Notes: generated from the letters alone by a model not told the origin. Shown: positions 9,297 to 18,432, numbered from the stretch's first letter. The stretch is 64,000 nt of DNA from JAUNBG01 sp964442735 (GCA_964442735.1 CAYUAP010000008.1:1-64000), one strand, 5' to 3'. Program-made: numbers and translations.

Positions 9297-10982
9297 ATGA
9301 GCGAGAAAAAATTAACGGTCATTACAATACTCGCAATCTGTATGGCCGTTCTTGTTACTGTTGCCATTACGATTTACGCGGCAACTCAACAGTCGGAAAA
9401 AGTACCGAAGGAGATGGCCTATGCCTCGCAACTCTTTAACGACAAGATAATTGATGTCGATATTATCTGTCCGGAAGCGTCTTGGCAAAAGATGTGTGAA
9501 ACGGCAATGAATGAAACATATATTCCGATTGATGTTAAAGTTAATGGACAGTTATTTCATAATGCGGCCATTCGTCCGAAGGGAAATTCCAGTCTGATGC
9601 AAATCGCACACAATCCAGATTGTAATCGATACAGCTTTAAGATCAAATTCGATAAATACGTTAAAGGCCAAACCTGTTTTGGATTGGATATTCTTGTTTT
9701 GAATAATCTTCTGCACGATTGTACCTTTATGAAGGAGTCAATAACGTATGATATGATGAATCTTCTGGATGTAAAATGTCCACTCTACGGTTACGCTCGA
9801 ATAAAAGTCAACGGAAAACCTTGGGGTCTGTATTTTGCGCAAGAAGCCTATCATACCAGTTATCTGTTACGAACACGGGGAACAGAAAACGGTTATTTAT
9901 ATAATGTCAAGTCTGCTGACCGTCCCAAGAGTGGTAACAAGAATGTCCAAAACGGGCCTGGCGGACCTCCGCCCGGAGGACCTGGCGGGCCCGGCGGCCC
10001 TCCGCCCGGTTTTGATGGGTCTGGCGGCCCTCCGTCCGGTTTTGATGGGTCTGGCGGCCCTCCGCCCGGTTTTGATGGGTTTGGCGGCCCTCCGCCCGGT
10101 TTTGATGGACCTGGCGGCCCTCCGCCCGGTTTTGATGGATCTGGTGGACCTCCGCCCGGTTTTGGCGGGCCTGGCGGACCACCGCCCGGTGGCCCCGGTG
10201 GCCCAGGAGGCCCCGGTGGTAATAAAGGTACAGATCTAAAATATCAGGGTGACGATCCAAACAGTTATCGCGGTATATTTGACTTTTGTGTCTGTGGTCG
10301 AAGTAATCCAAAGGCACAAAAGCGTATAATAGATGCGATTAAGGCGCTTAACGAAAACAGGAATCTTGAACAATACTGGGACGTGGATAGTATACTCCGT
10401 TATTTAGCGGTCCATACAATTACGGTTAGTATGGATAGTTATAGTGGTGGTATGTGTCAGAATTACTATATTTATGAGCGTCATCATAAACTAACCGTTT
10501 TACCTTGGGATTATAATGACTCGTTTGGCAGTATGATGGGAGGTGGACTGATTACTTTAATCAACTTCCCGATTGACACACCAGTACAAGGCGTTACGAT
10601 GGAGGATCGTCCTTTAATCAATATTTTATTGAGTCACAAGGAATATCGCGATCGTTATCATCATTACCTTGACATTTTAACGGGCTATCTTGCAGATGCA
10701 GAAAACAAAATCAAGCATATCGACACCTTAATCAACGCCGATGTTAAAGTGGATCCCTCCGCGTTTTACTCCTACGCGGAGTATATGGCGGCGAAGGATG
10801 AATTTTCTAAAATCCTTGAATTAAGAGGGAAGAGTATTAAAGGACAGTTAGAAGGCAAAATTCCTTCAACAACGGAAGGCCAGACGGAACATCAAGATCA
10901 ACTTTTACAAGGCGAGGGTATTGATTACACAAAATATTCCGGTCATCACGAAATGCCCGGTCAGGGAAGAAAACCTCAATAG
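9297..10982 (+). CDS. CotH kinase family protein with Gly/Pro-rich repeat
   Basis: The 561-residue protein has an N-terminal membrane anchor or signal (ITILAICMAVLVTVAITIYA). A CotH domain follows, with RPKGNSS at residues 93-99, the fold-typical FKIKFDKYV, and LPWDYNDSFG around 402-411 carrying the putative metal-binding aspartates. CotH proteins are secretory-pathway kinases; Bacillus CotH phosphorylates spore-coat CotB and CotG. The domain is split by a low-complexity insert, residues about 220-309, made of decapeptides GGPPPGFDGS. The protein ends in a charged tail with GHHEMPGQGRKPQ. It probably acts outside the cytoplasmic membrane. It follows the DUF4956 gene by 11 bp and completes a VTC-DUF4956-CotH group. 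Which protein it phosphorylates is unknown. Confidence 0.87.
   Translation: MSEKKLTVITILAICMAVLVTVAITIYAATQQSEKVPKEMAYASQLFNDKIIDVDIICPEASWQKMCETAMNETYIPIDVKVNGQLFHNAAIRPKGNSSLMQIAHNPDCNRYSFKIKFDKYVKGQTCFGLDILVLNNLLHDCTFMKESITYDMMNLLDVKCPLYGYARIKVNGKPWGLYFAQEAYHTSYLLRTRGTENGYLYNVKSADRPKSGNKNVQNGPGGPPPGGPGGPGGPPPGFDGSGGPPSGFDGSGGPPPGFDGFGGPPPGFDGPGGPPPGFDGSGGPPPGFGGPGGPPPGGPGGPGGPGGNKGTDLKYQGDDPNSYRGIFDFCVCGRSNPKAQKRIIDAIKALNENRNLEQYWDVDSILRYLAVHTITVSMDSYSGGMCQNYYIYERHHKLTVLPWDYNDSFGSMMGGGLITLINFPIDTPVQGVTMEDRPLINILLSHKEYRDRYHHYLDILTGYLADAENKIKHIDTLINADVKVDPSAFYSYAEYMAAKDEFSKILELRGKSIKGQLEGKIPSTTEGQTEHQDQLLQGEGIDYTKYSGHHEMPGQGRKPQ
9954..10222 (+). repeat. 30-bp in-frame minisatellite coding GGPPPGFDG(S/P/F)
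   Basis: Six or so near-identical 30-bp units, flanked by degenerate GGP/PGG units, lie inside the CotH gene and keep the frame. The coded stretch resembles collagen-like or PG-rich linkers. The units differ mainly at the tenth codon (Ser, Phe, Pro). The high GC and near identity compared with the rest of the gene suggest recent slippage expansion. Confidence 0.9.
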
Positions 10983-11014
10983 CCACAACAGCCCGTCATT
11001 TCATTTGTTCCTAT

Positions 11015-11135
11015 TATACTGTACAACGTTATAAATTCGGCATTTCCTGGGAGCGCAAACGTCTCGTCCGCATCCTCCCAAACAGGCGTTCCCGTCTGTT
11101 TTGAAAAATAGACTTTTATAACAACCTTGAGTATA
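11015..11135 (+). mobile_element. Family-1 miniature inverted-repeat element, complete copy
   Basis: The left end TATACTGTACAACGTTATAA and the right end TTATAACAACCTTGAGTATA form an imperfect terminal inverted repeat. In between lie GGCATTTCCTGGGAGCG, a GTCTCGTCC stretch and the AACAGGCG...GTCTGTTTT hairpin. The same architecture recurs at 21283, 23472, 24483 and 42342. There is no coding capacity, so movement would need a transposase supplied elsewhere. Its right half is the seed of the tandem array that follows. Confidence 0.75.
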
Positions 11136-11770
11136 CCAGGATCATGTAACTTCCTTCTGTTTACAGGGGGGTGTGATAAATCTGTTTCTTCACCAGACAG
11201 GCCAGGAAACGAACGTCTCGTCCGTATCCTCCCAAACAGGCGTTCCCGTCTGTTTTGAAAAATAGACTTTTATAACAACCTTGAGTATACCAGGATCATG
11301 TAACTTCCTTCTGTTTACAGGGGGGTGTGATAAATCTGTTTCTTCACCAGACAGGCCAGGAAACGAACGTCTCGTCCGTATCCTCCCAAACAGGCGTTCC
11401 CGTCTGTTTTGAAAAATAGACTTTTATAACAACCNNNNNNNNNNNNNNNNNNNNNNNNNNNNNNNNNNNNNNNNNNNNNNNNNNNNNNNNNNNNNNNNNN
11501 NNNNNNNNNNNNNNNNNNNNNNNNNNNNNNNNNNATCCTCCCAAACAGGCGTTCCCGTCTGTTTTGAAAAATAGACTTTTATAACAACCTTGAGTATACC
11601 AGGATCATGTAACTTCCTTCTGTTTACAGGGTGGTGTGATAAATCTGTTTCTTCACCAAACAGGCCAAGAAACGAACATCTCGTCCGCATCTACTCAAAA
11701 CAGGCGTTCCCGTCTGTTTTCTCCCGTCTGTTTTCTCCCGTCTGTTTTCTCCCGTCTGTTTTCTCCCGTC
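11060..11770 (+). repeat. 154-bp tandem array derived from a family-1 element, with 14-bp satellite at its end
   Basis: Unit starts (CGTCTCGTCCG or close variants) fall at 11060, 11214 and 11368. After the N run the phase fits unit starts near 11523 and 11677, so the period is 154 bp. Each unit holds the right half of the family-1 element (hairpin, then CTTTTATAACAACCTTGAG) plus about 75 bp ending in CAGGCCAGGAAACGAA. The array closes with four or five copies of a 14-bp unit, CCGTCTGTTTTCTC, at 11709-11770. No plausible gene lies here; the open frames across it are repeat artefacts. Confidence 0.88.
11435..11534. other. Assembly gap (100 N) inside the tandem array
   Basis: There are exactly 100 N, a conventional placeholder length. 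The repeat phase on either side (11380 versus 11535 for the same unit position, 155 bp apart) would fit one missing unit of about the right size. The true copy number cannot be read. Confidence 0.95.
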
Positions 11771-11821
11771 AAAAGACTCAAATGTTTTAGTCACGTTCTC
11801 CATAAAACAGAGCTCTTTTAG

Positions 11822-12970
11822 TCATGTATTGCGCTGGTAGCCGTATTGTTTAATATAGTTCCCCCAACGTTGCGTAATTTTTTCCGCGAGATCCGGACTG
11901 ATTTCAAATTTATTCTTCTTGTAGGCTTTTTGAGACGCTGCAAACTCTTCGAAATGTCCTTTAGCCTCCTGAAAATCTTCCAGTTCCAGTTGACCGTATA
12001 TTTTCGCTAGAATGGAAACAGGTTCTCTAACCAAATCATCATAGGAAATATCGATAAACTGATTAGATTTCAGTTGGGAAATATCCTCGAAAAAGGTGGC
12101 ATACATTTTCTCAAAATCACCCAAGACCTTTTCCTCCAGACCAATTCCCTTGGGATGCTGAAGTCCATGCGTTTGCGCCATTGTCATCCACAGTCGGCAG
12201 GTGGAAGGAAACAAGGTATAGGGATCACGATGAAGGTGAATAAACTTTGAATCGGGGAAACGCTCCAAAATCGTTTTAATTCGGGCCGTATGCGGTGGTG
12301 ACTTTAAAATAACCGTTTTATATTCCACCACCGTCAACGCCTTCAAAAAATACTCCAGAATATCAAGCCATTTTTTACGCTGTTGATCGGTTATATCCCG
12401 TAACGTCAAAAATTTTTCGTCGATAGGAGGTACATTCGGAAACATAATATCAAGATAGGGACTAGGCGAACCTAGAACACAAAGCGCAAACTCGTCTTCC
12501 TGGGGACGGTCCAGACCTACCTCCATATTATCCATCGGTCGCTTCTTCGGTAATAAATACTTGACCCAAGGCCGGAAAAGGGATCCAGATACTAAAAAAT
12601 GCGACGGCGCATAACAGTCATACGTATCGCAATAGGTAAATCGTGAATCCTTTATCATGTACTCGTGTAATAACGTCGTCCCACTGCGCCAATGCCCAAC
12701 AATAAAAACAGGAGGACTTTTAAGCTCTAATTGCCGTATTTTATTTCCATAAAGTATTTTTTGACCAACGGCAAGCGTAGAATTCAAAAGCGATAATCCG
12801 GATATTATTCCGAACATCCCTATTCGTGAAGGAGTTATACGAAACCCTCCCTTCGACAAGGAACGTAACCAGGAATTAATGGTTATTCCATCCCAAATTC
12901 GTGGATTCCAAAAACAATCTTTACTTCCTCCAAACTCTTTTTGAGTTACCCCTTTGGGACCACAATCCAT
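11822..12970 (-). CDS. Sulfotransferase family protein
   Basis: This is a PAPS-dependent sulfotransferase of the bacterial Sulfotransfer_3-like group, 382 residues. The 5'-phosphosulfate loop is GHWRSGTTLLHE, with the core at residues 92-99. The 3'-phosphate-binding segment is FIHLHRDPYTLFPST, and a C-terminal basic helix region (RWGNYIKQYGY) closes the fold. No signal peptide is seen, although a moderately hydrophobic stretch (GMFGIISGLSLL) near residues 51-62 might contact the membrane. Planctomycetes carry many such enzymes; the acceptor could be a lipid, glycan or small molecule. It stands alone between repeats, and its stop lies directly against the end of the 154-bp array. Confidence 0.88.
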   Translation of the reverse strand: MDCGPKGVTQKEFGGSKDCFWNPRIWDGITINSWLRSLSKGGFRITPSRIGMFGIISGLSLLNSTLAVGQKILYGNKIRQLELKSPPVFIVGHWRSGTTLLHEYMIKDSRFTYCDTYDCYAPSHFLVSGSLFRPWVKYLLPKKRPMDNMEVGLDRPQEDEFALCVLGSPSPYLDIMFPNVPPIDEKFLTLRDITDQQRKKWLDILEYFLKALTVVEYKTVILKSPPHTARIKTILERFPDSKFIHLHRDPYTLFPSTCRLWMTMAQTHGLQHPKGIGLEEKVLGDFEKMYATFFEDISQLKSNQFIDISYDDLVREPVSILAKIYGQLELEDFQEAKGHFEEFAASQKAYKKNKFEISPDLAEKITQRWGNYIKQYGYQRNT

Positions 12971-13059
12971 TTTATTCTCTTTTCCAACCGGACTTTTCCG
13001 GACTCAAATAATCAATACTGTAATACCACTGATATACTAAAAGATTCCTGTGGACTCCA

Positions 13060-13132
13060 GATCTCCTATCAATAGCCTGATCTCCTATCAATAACCTGAT
13101 ATTCTATCAATAGCCTGATATTCTATCAATAG
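13060..13132. repeat. 19-bp direct repeats, about four copies
   Basis: The unit GATCTCCTATCAATAGCCT is repeated about four times, with CTC drifting to ATT. The last copy runs into the 3' end of the thioredoxin-like gene and supplies its final codons and stop, so expansion may have altered that C-terminus. Confidence 0.8.
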
Positions 13133-13635
13133 AATTGTGAAATCTGAACCGATTCCTTCCACGCAACAGAATAGAGAACAACTTCCATCTGACGCGCCAA
13201 TTCTTCCTTCGGTTGATATTGCGTTATCCTTTGTAATGGTATACCCAGGGAAGACATAAACTGTATTGTTGGAGAACCAACAACCTTTAACTTCTCGCAT
13301 AAACCACTATACTCGGAACGCCCAATATCAATTCGGACACAAACAAAATTTTTTGCCAACTCTATTATTTTTGAGTCAGTAAAAACTGTCTCCATCATTT
13401 TTTTACTAAAAACACAATCGCTCTCTACGAAAAAAAGCAGCATTGGTTTATTCATTAAATGGGCTAATTCGACACCCTCGTCGTAGTTATTTATAAATGC
13501 GAGTGATTTATCTTCCTGGACCGGATTTTCCTGTAATCGCTCCGCGCTCTTGCCGTTGGAACAACCCGTCAATACGGCAAGAGTACAGATAAACAACAGT
13601 AAAATACTGATTTGAAATTTTATAATCGAACTCAT
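13126..13635 (-). CDS. Thioredoxin-fold lipoprotein
   Basis: The start is placed at the second ATG (13635) because it yields a clean lipoprotein signal: basic SSIIK, a hydrophobic core, then VLTGC with C25 as the lipidated cysteine. The longer frame, starting 42 bp upstream, would bury this signal. The mature part of the 169-residue protein is a thioredoxin-like domain: KPMLLFFVESDCVFSKKM, RIDIGRSEY and the cis-proline GSPTIQF. The usual CXXC is CXXS here (C74-V-F-S77), so a dithiol oxidoreductase role is doubtful; a thiol-binding or monothiol function is possible. It would be membrane-attached, facing the periplasm. The partner is unknown. Confidence 0.7.
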   Translation of the reverse strand: MSSIIKFQISILLLFICTLAVLTGCSNGKSAERLQENPVQEDKSLAFINNYDEGVELAHLMNKPMLLFFVESDCVFSKKMMETVFTDSKIIELAKNFVCVRIDIGRSEYSGLCEKLKVVGSPTIQFMSSLGIPLQRITQYQPKEELARQMEVVLYSVAWKESVQISQFY

Positions 13636-13989
13636 AATATACTTTTCTCGTTTATTTACCGATGTTGCAAAAAACACACAGTTTTAATCAAGGTGGTTAA
13701 GTGTGCGTATAAACCATCTAACACTCTTAACCATCATGCTGGTTATTATCGGTTTCTTTTGCCACAAATCTTAATTGTTATTAATCTTTACAGACAAAAA
13801 GGAGTATAGATATAATACACCAACTACACAACATAGGTAAAATACACAATACCGAAATTAATTCCATTCCATTTCGGTCAACAGGAGGAATAGTAATAAT
13901 ATTATGAAAATAGATCAAGAGCAAATCTTTCTCTTGCACAAAAGGGGAACAAACGTTACAATGTATCTGTTTGAAAGGATAAAAGAGGA
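13636..13989. other. Divergent intergenic region upstream of mfd
   Basis: No gene is seen. It holds an imperfect inverted repeat, GGTTAAGTGT near 13690 with ACACTCTTAACC near 13716-13727, which may be a regulatory site for the lipoprotein gene. A candidate promoter for mfd lies at 13934-13962. Confidence 0.4.
13934..13962 (+). promoter_or_regulatory. Candidate sigma-70 promoter for mfd
   Basis: TTGCAC (13934-13939) and TACAAT (13957-13962) are separated by 17 bp and end 27 bp before the mfd ATG. The hexamers match the bacterial consensus at four and five of six positions. Confidence 0.45.
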
Positions 13990-16900
13990 ATGGATTCATT
14001 GATTCAAGGAATAAAAGAGCGGCTATTTCAAAAAAAAGATTTTCAAGCCGCGTTGGAAATGTTAAAAGAAAACAAGTCCGTTACTTTTGACGGTCTTGCC
14101 GGAGGGGCTTTTGCACTTTTCGGAACACTTGTGGTCGAAAAGTTAAGTCGATTTCTCCTGGTTTTAACGGCTAAACATGGGGAGGTGGAGCAAATGGCTT
14201 CCGATCTTTCCCTGTTTACCGAAACTGCCATAGATACCTTTCCTCTCTTGCCCCCCTCAATTATCGAAGAAGATCGGGAACTGTTTCATTCGGAGGATAT
14301 AACCTTCGGCAGACGTTTGCGTCTGTTACGGGAAATGGACCAGCGAATGGAAGATAAAAGTCAGGTCCCTGGCCCGAAAATCATTGTTTCCTCTCTGTCC
14401 GCAATTCTTCAGTCAGTTCCAACACGTTCGGAAATTAATAATGACGCCCGACTTCTTCAGACAGGACATAATTATAATCGGGAAGAGATTACGCATTGGC
14501 TTGTAGACGGTGGTTTTACAGGGACGCCTGTCATAGAACTTCCGGGGGAGTTTTCCATTCGGGGACATGTTCTGGATATATTTCCACTTGACTGTCGGGA
14601 ACCAATTCGAATCGAATTTTTCGGCGATGAAATAGAGTCTATACGCAGTTTCGATGCCACAACTCAACGTTCACTTGAGACAATCGATAAATTTGAATTG
14701 TCCCGACTTCGATTTCGGGAGACAATGAATGGCTCTTTTATTGATCACCTACCTAAAGATACCCTGATACTGTTTCATGAAACCGACCAGATTGTTACCG
14801 AGGCACAGAAATTCGTTCAACTTAATATTGAGGAACGGGGACCATCCTCGACCTCCGCGCCTGTTGCTGAAATTATGAATCGGCTTTATGCGTTTCCCGC
14901 GATGCATGCTGTTTCTTTTGCAAGTAATAATGAATACGCCGATAAAGTATTTCCTTTTAATTTCGATTCCGTTGATCGATTTTGTGGGAAGGGAAAAGAC
15001 CTCTTTAATGAAGAGAAAATGGAGAATCTCGATCCGGAAACACGTTTTCTGCTCCTCTGTCAATCGGAATCGGAAATACAGCGGTTAGTAGAGACCTTCG
15101 GTAAAAGCCAACCGGCCATGGAAGATCGTCTATTCTATCTCGTCGGAACATTATCGGATGGTTTTGACTGGTCGGAAGAAGGTATCGTTCTGTTAGGAAC
15201 CAATCAGCTTTTTGGCCGTTTAATTTCCCAACGAGTTGTTCGTCGAAAGACAGGCAAGGCCATCGATAGTTTTTTGGAACTGTCACCGGGGGACTTGGTT
15301 ATTCATGTGGGGCATGGTCTGGCTCGATTTCGTGGTTTGAAAATGATTAAAAAGGGAACACAGGAAGAAGAACACTTGGAACTGGAATTTGCCGACAACA
15401 CGGTTATTTATGTTCCAACCTCCCGAATCAAGTTGGTTCAGCGCTATGTCGGAACAGGTAAAAGCAATCCACCACTTGCAAAATTAAATAGTAAATCATG
15501 GCTCAAGCAGAAGAATCAGGCCCAGGAGGCGGTCCTGGATCTCGCGGCAGAACTACTGGGACTTCAGGCGGCCCGACATTCACGTCAGGGAAATGTTTGT
15601 CAGCCTGACAGCGATTGGCAATATGAATTTGAAGAAAATTTCCCATTCCAAGAGACAGACGACCAATTGACCGCAATCGCCGAAATAAAAGAAGATATGG
15701 AAAATTCGCGTCCTATGGACCGTCTCCTCTGTGGAGACGTTGGTTTCGGAAAAACGGAACTGGCCATTCGAGCCGCCTTTAAAGCGGTCGATTCCGGCTA
15801 TCAAGTTGCCGTCTTGGTTCCGACAACGATTCTGGCAGAACAACATTTTCGTGTCTTCTCCGAACGAACGCACAATTTCCCCATTACACTTGCATCCCTG
15901 ACACGATTCACAACGAAGGACGAAAAACAGAAAATTCTCCATGGTCTGGAACAAGGAACAATCGATATCGTTATCGGAACCCATTCGTTGACACGTTCAT
16001 CAACCATAAAATTCGCCCATTTGGGACTCGTAATTATCGATGAAGAACAACGATTTGGTGTTCAGGACAAGGAACAGTTAAAACGTCTGCGCAATATGGT
16101 CGATATTCTGACCATGACAGCCACACCTATTCCACGAACACTTCATTTCTCCCTGGTAGGACTACGGGATATCTCCAATTTGGAAACACCGCCGGACAAT
16201 CGCCTGCCTGTGGAAACCCGTGTTATACGATTCGATAAAAAACAAATTCGCAAGGGAATTCTTCGGGAGATATCGCGTAGTGGCCAGGTTTATTTTCTGC
16301 ACAATCGTGTTCGGGATATTGATGCGATGGCCGCTGAATTACAGGAACTCGTTCCAGAGGCCCGAATACGAATCGGCCATGCCCAAATGGGCGACCGTGA
16401 ACTGGAAGAGGTCATGCGTGATTTCATTCTGCATAAATTTGACGTTTTAGTTTGTACGACAATCGTTGAAAGCGGTTTGGATATTCCCAACGCAAATACT
16501 ATCTTTATCAATAAAGCGGACCGTTTCGGTCTGGCGGAACTGCATCAACTCCGTGGTCGGGTCGGACGCGACCGTTATCAGGCATATTGCTATCTCCTTC
16601 TGGATCCTAATCAGGCACTCAATCCCAATGCGACGAAACGACTTCAGGCCATTGAGGAAAATACCCATCTTGGGTCCGGATTTAATATCGCTATGCGTGA
16701 CCTTGAAATTCGAGGGGCTGGTAATATTCTCGGAACCAGTCAGAGCGGTCATATCGCCGCCGTCGGTTATGAAATGTATTGTGATCTTTTAGACGCCGCA
16801 GTTCGAACTCTCAAAAATGAACCGCAACGTTTGGAAATAGACGTTGAAGTGGATCTGCCCGGAACCGCTGTTATCTCCAAAAATTATATTAGCGATCAAC

Positions 16901-17457
16901 GTTTGAAAATTGATATCTATCGACGTATGCAACGTGTTACAACCTTGGAAGATTGTCAGGCCATGAACGACGAACTTCTGGATCGATTCGGCCCCTATCC
17001 ACAGGAAGTTCAACGCCTTTTGACCGTGGCACGTATTCGTGTTCGCGCCTGGAATTATCGAATCACCTGTATTTGTATTATGGAAGTGGATAATGTCCGT
17101 TATGTTCAATTCCGATTTAAAGCGGAAGAATTTACAACGAAGTTTAAATTTTTTCTCGTTCGATTTTCTCAAGATCTTCGTATTATTGAGCCACAAGTCG
17201 GTTGTCTGCCGATACCAAAACGATTCCTCGATAGCACCAATTCGGATAATTGCGATAAATTCCTCTCCTGGATCGAATCGCTCTTAATCGACCCCCTCGA
17301 ACAGTCCATCGCCCAATTCCCTACCACAGAACAAAAAAAATCGGAAAAATTGACCAAACAACCTAAAAAATCGCCTTTGGCAAACCGACTCAAACAACTA
17401 CGCAATCCTAAACATAAAAATATCAATGAAAACAAAAATAATTCGAACCAAGAATGA
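13990..17457 (+). CDS. mfd: Transcription-repair coupling factor Mfd
   Basis: Mfd removes RNA polymerase stalled at DNA lesions and recruits UvrA for strand-specific repair. The 1155-residue length is normal. In order there is a UvrB-like N-terminal module (RGHVLDIFPLD, IRIEFFGDEIESIR), then the RNA-polymerase interaction domain (LSPGDLVIHVGHGLARFRG). The translocase motor follows, with Walker A GDVGFGKTE (582-590), DEEQ (684-687), TMTATPIPRTLHFSL and motif VI QLRGRVGRDRYQAYCYLL. A C-terminal TRCF domain comes next, then a Lys/Asn-rich tail. ispE follows after 15 bp, so the two may share a transcript. Confidence 0.97.
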   Translation: MDSLIQGIKERLFQKKDFQAALEMLKENKSVTFDGLAGGAFALFGTLVVEKLSRFLLVLTAKHGEVEQMASDLSLFTETAIDTFPLLPPSIIEEDRELFHSEDITFGRRLRLLREMDQRMEDKSQVPGPKIIVSSLSAILQSVPTRSEINNDARLLQTGHNYNREEITHWLVDGGFTGTPVIELPGEFSIRGHVLDIFPLDCREPIRIEFFGDEIESIRSFDATTQRSLETIDKFELSRLRFRETMNGSFIDHLPKDTLILFHETDQIVTEAQKFVQLNIEERGPSSTSAPVAEIMNRLYAFPAMHAVSFASNNEYADKVFPFNFDSVDRFCGKGKDLFNEEKMENLDPETRFLLLCQSESEIQRLVETFGKSQPAMEDRLFYLVGTLSDGFDWSEEGIVLLGTNQLFGRLISQRVVRRKTGKAIDSFLELSPGDLVIHVGHGLARFRGLKMIKKGTQEEEHLELEFADNTVIYVPTSRIKLVQRYVGTGKSNPPLAKLNSKSWLKQKNQAQEAVLDLAAELLGLQAARHSRQGNVCQPDSDWQYEFEENFPFQETDDQLTAIAEIKEDMENSRPMDRLLCGDVGFGKTELAIRAAFKAVDSGYQVAVLVPTTILAEQHFRVFSERTHNFPITLASLTRFTTKDEKQKILHGLEQGTIDIVIGTHSLTRSSTIKFAHLGLVIIDEEQRFGVQDKEQLKRLRNMVDILTMTATPIPRTLHFSLVGLRDISNLETPPDNRLPVETRVIRFDKKQIRKGILREISRSGQVYFLHNRVRDIDAMAAELQELVPEARIRIGHAQMGDRELEEVMRDFILHKFDVLVCTTIVESGLDIPNANTIFINKADRFGLAELHQLRGRVGRDRYQAYCYLLLDPNQALNPNATKRLQAIEENTHLGSGFNIAMRDLEIRGAGNILGTSQSGHIAAVGYEMYCDLLDAAVRTLKNEPQRLEIDVEVDLPGTAVISKNYISDQRLKIDIYRRMQRVTTLEDCQAMNDELLDRFGPYPQEVQRLLTVARIRVRAWNYRITCICIMEVDNVRYVQFRFKAEEFTTKFKFFLVRFSQDLRIIEPQVGCLPIPKRFLDSTNSDNCDKFLSWIESLLIDPLEQSIAQFPTTEQKKSEKLTKQPKKSPLANRLKQLRNPKHKNINENKNNSNQE

Positions 17458-17472
17458 AAGTAATACCCTGGA

Positions 17473-18432
17473 ATGACAACAAACGAAACGTGTATCTATA
17501 TTCAAGAGTACGTCCGGAAAATGGAAGTTTTTACTCCGGCAAAACTCAACCTCTTTTTGGAGATAGGTGGAAAACGTTCAGATGGCTATCATGAAATAAT
17601 ATCACTAGCCACACCAGTCAATTTATGGGACAGAATGATCTTTCAATTTAGCGAAGAACCAACATCTGTTCGTTTGGAATGTCTGGACGAGCATGGGAAC
17701 CTTCAGACTTCCCTGCCTTCCGATGATCGTAACCTGATTGTACGCGCGGTTCACCTTTTGGCCTCTTGTTGTAATCGCGAGAATCTTCCCCAACCTTTTA
17801 TTCGGCTCTATAAACGGATACCACAGGAAGCCGGGCTCGGAGGTGGTTCCAGTGACGCTGCCGCAACTCTGCTGGCCATGAACCTATATTGGAAAACAGG
17901 GTTTTCCCGTCATGCCCTTCAACAGATGGGGACGAAACTCGGAAGTGATGTTCCTCTATTTCTTGAGTCCGGAACCGTTCTTTGTCGCGGACGAGGAGAA
18001 ATAATCGAACCCGTCACCGGAATCCCGGAAATGTTTTTCGTTCTCCTCAAACCGCCCTTCGGCCTTTCCACAAAAATCGTTTACGATACAACCTCCAAAC
18101 TCCCCCCCTATACATACCAAAATCCGGCAAAACTGATTCAGACTCTTGTTTCCCATGCGCCTCCAACAGAATATACAAATTTATTTTTTAATCGAATGGA
18201 ACAAGCGGCAATACAACTTCGTCCTGAATTAAAGGAAATGTTCTCGCTAGAAGGACTTCCCAAGGCTTTATCGGTACATATGTCCGGAAGTGGATCCTCT
18301 CTTTTTTTTCACTGTAAAGACCAAACCGCAGCCTGTCAAACCGCTCAAGAATTGGAAAAACGCCACTGGGGCCACGTTTATATGGTTAAAGGAAGGTCTG
18401 AATCCGGATTGAACCCATTCGATAGCATGTAA
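17473..18432 (+). CDS. ispE: 4-diphosphocytidyl-2-C-methyl-D-erythritol kinase IspE
   Basis: IspE is a GHMP kinase that phosphorylates CDP-methylerythritol in the non-mevalonate isoprenoid pathway. Visible motifs are the N-terminal PAKLNLFLEIGGKRSDGYHE, the ATP loop PQEAGLGGGSSDAAATLLA, and the C-terminal SVHMSGSGSSLFF. The frame starts at 17473, but most IspE proteins begin directly before PAKLNLF. The ATG at 17521 (MEVFTPAKLN) would give a 303-residue protein of typical length. Neither start has a strong ribosome site, so the shorter form is the likelier real one. The gene follows mfd closely. Confidence 0.94.
   Translation: MTTNETCIYIQEYVRKMEVFTPAKLNLFLEIGGKRSDGYHEIISLATPVNLWDRMIFQFSEEPTSVRLECLDEHGNLQTSLPSDDRNLIVRAVHLLASCCNRENLPQPFIRLYKRIPQEAGLGGGSSDAAATLLAMNLYWKTGFSRHALQQMGTKLGSDVPLFLESGTVLCRGRGEIIEPVTGIPEMFFVLLKPPFGLSTKIVYDTTSKLPPYTYQNPAKLIQTLVSHAPPTEYTNLFFNRMEQAAIQLRPELKEMFSLEGLPKALSVHMSGSGSSLFFHCKDQTAACQTAQELEKRHWGHVYMVKGRSESGLNPFDSM

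Noticed and set aside
9907..10317. 136-codon minus-strand frame rich in His/Gln/Arg
   Set aside because: It is the shadow of the 30-bp Gly/Pro repeat of the CotH gene.
11344..11690. Minus-strand frames spanning the 11.4-kb gap
   Set aside because: They consist of tandem repeat plus N and carry no protein-like sequence.
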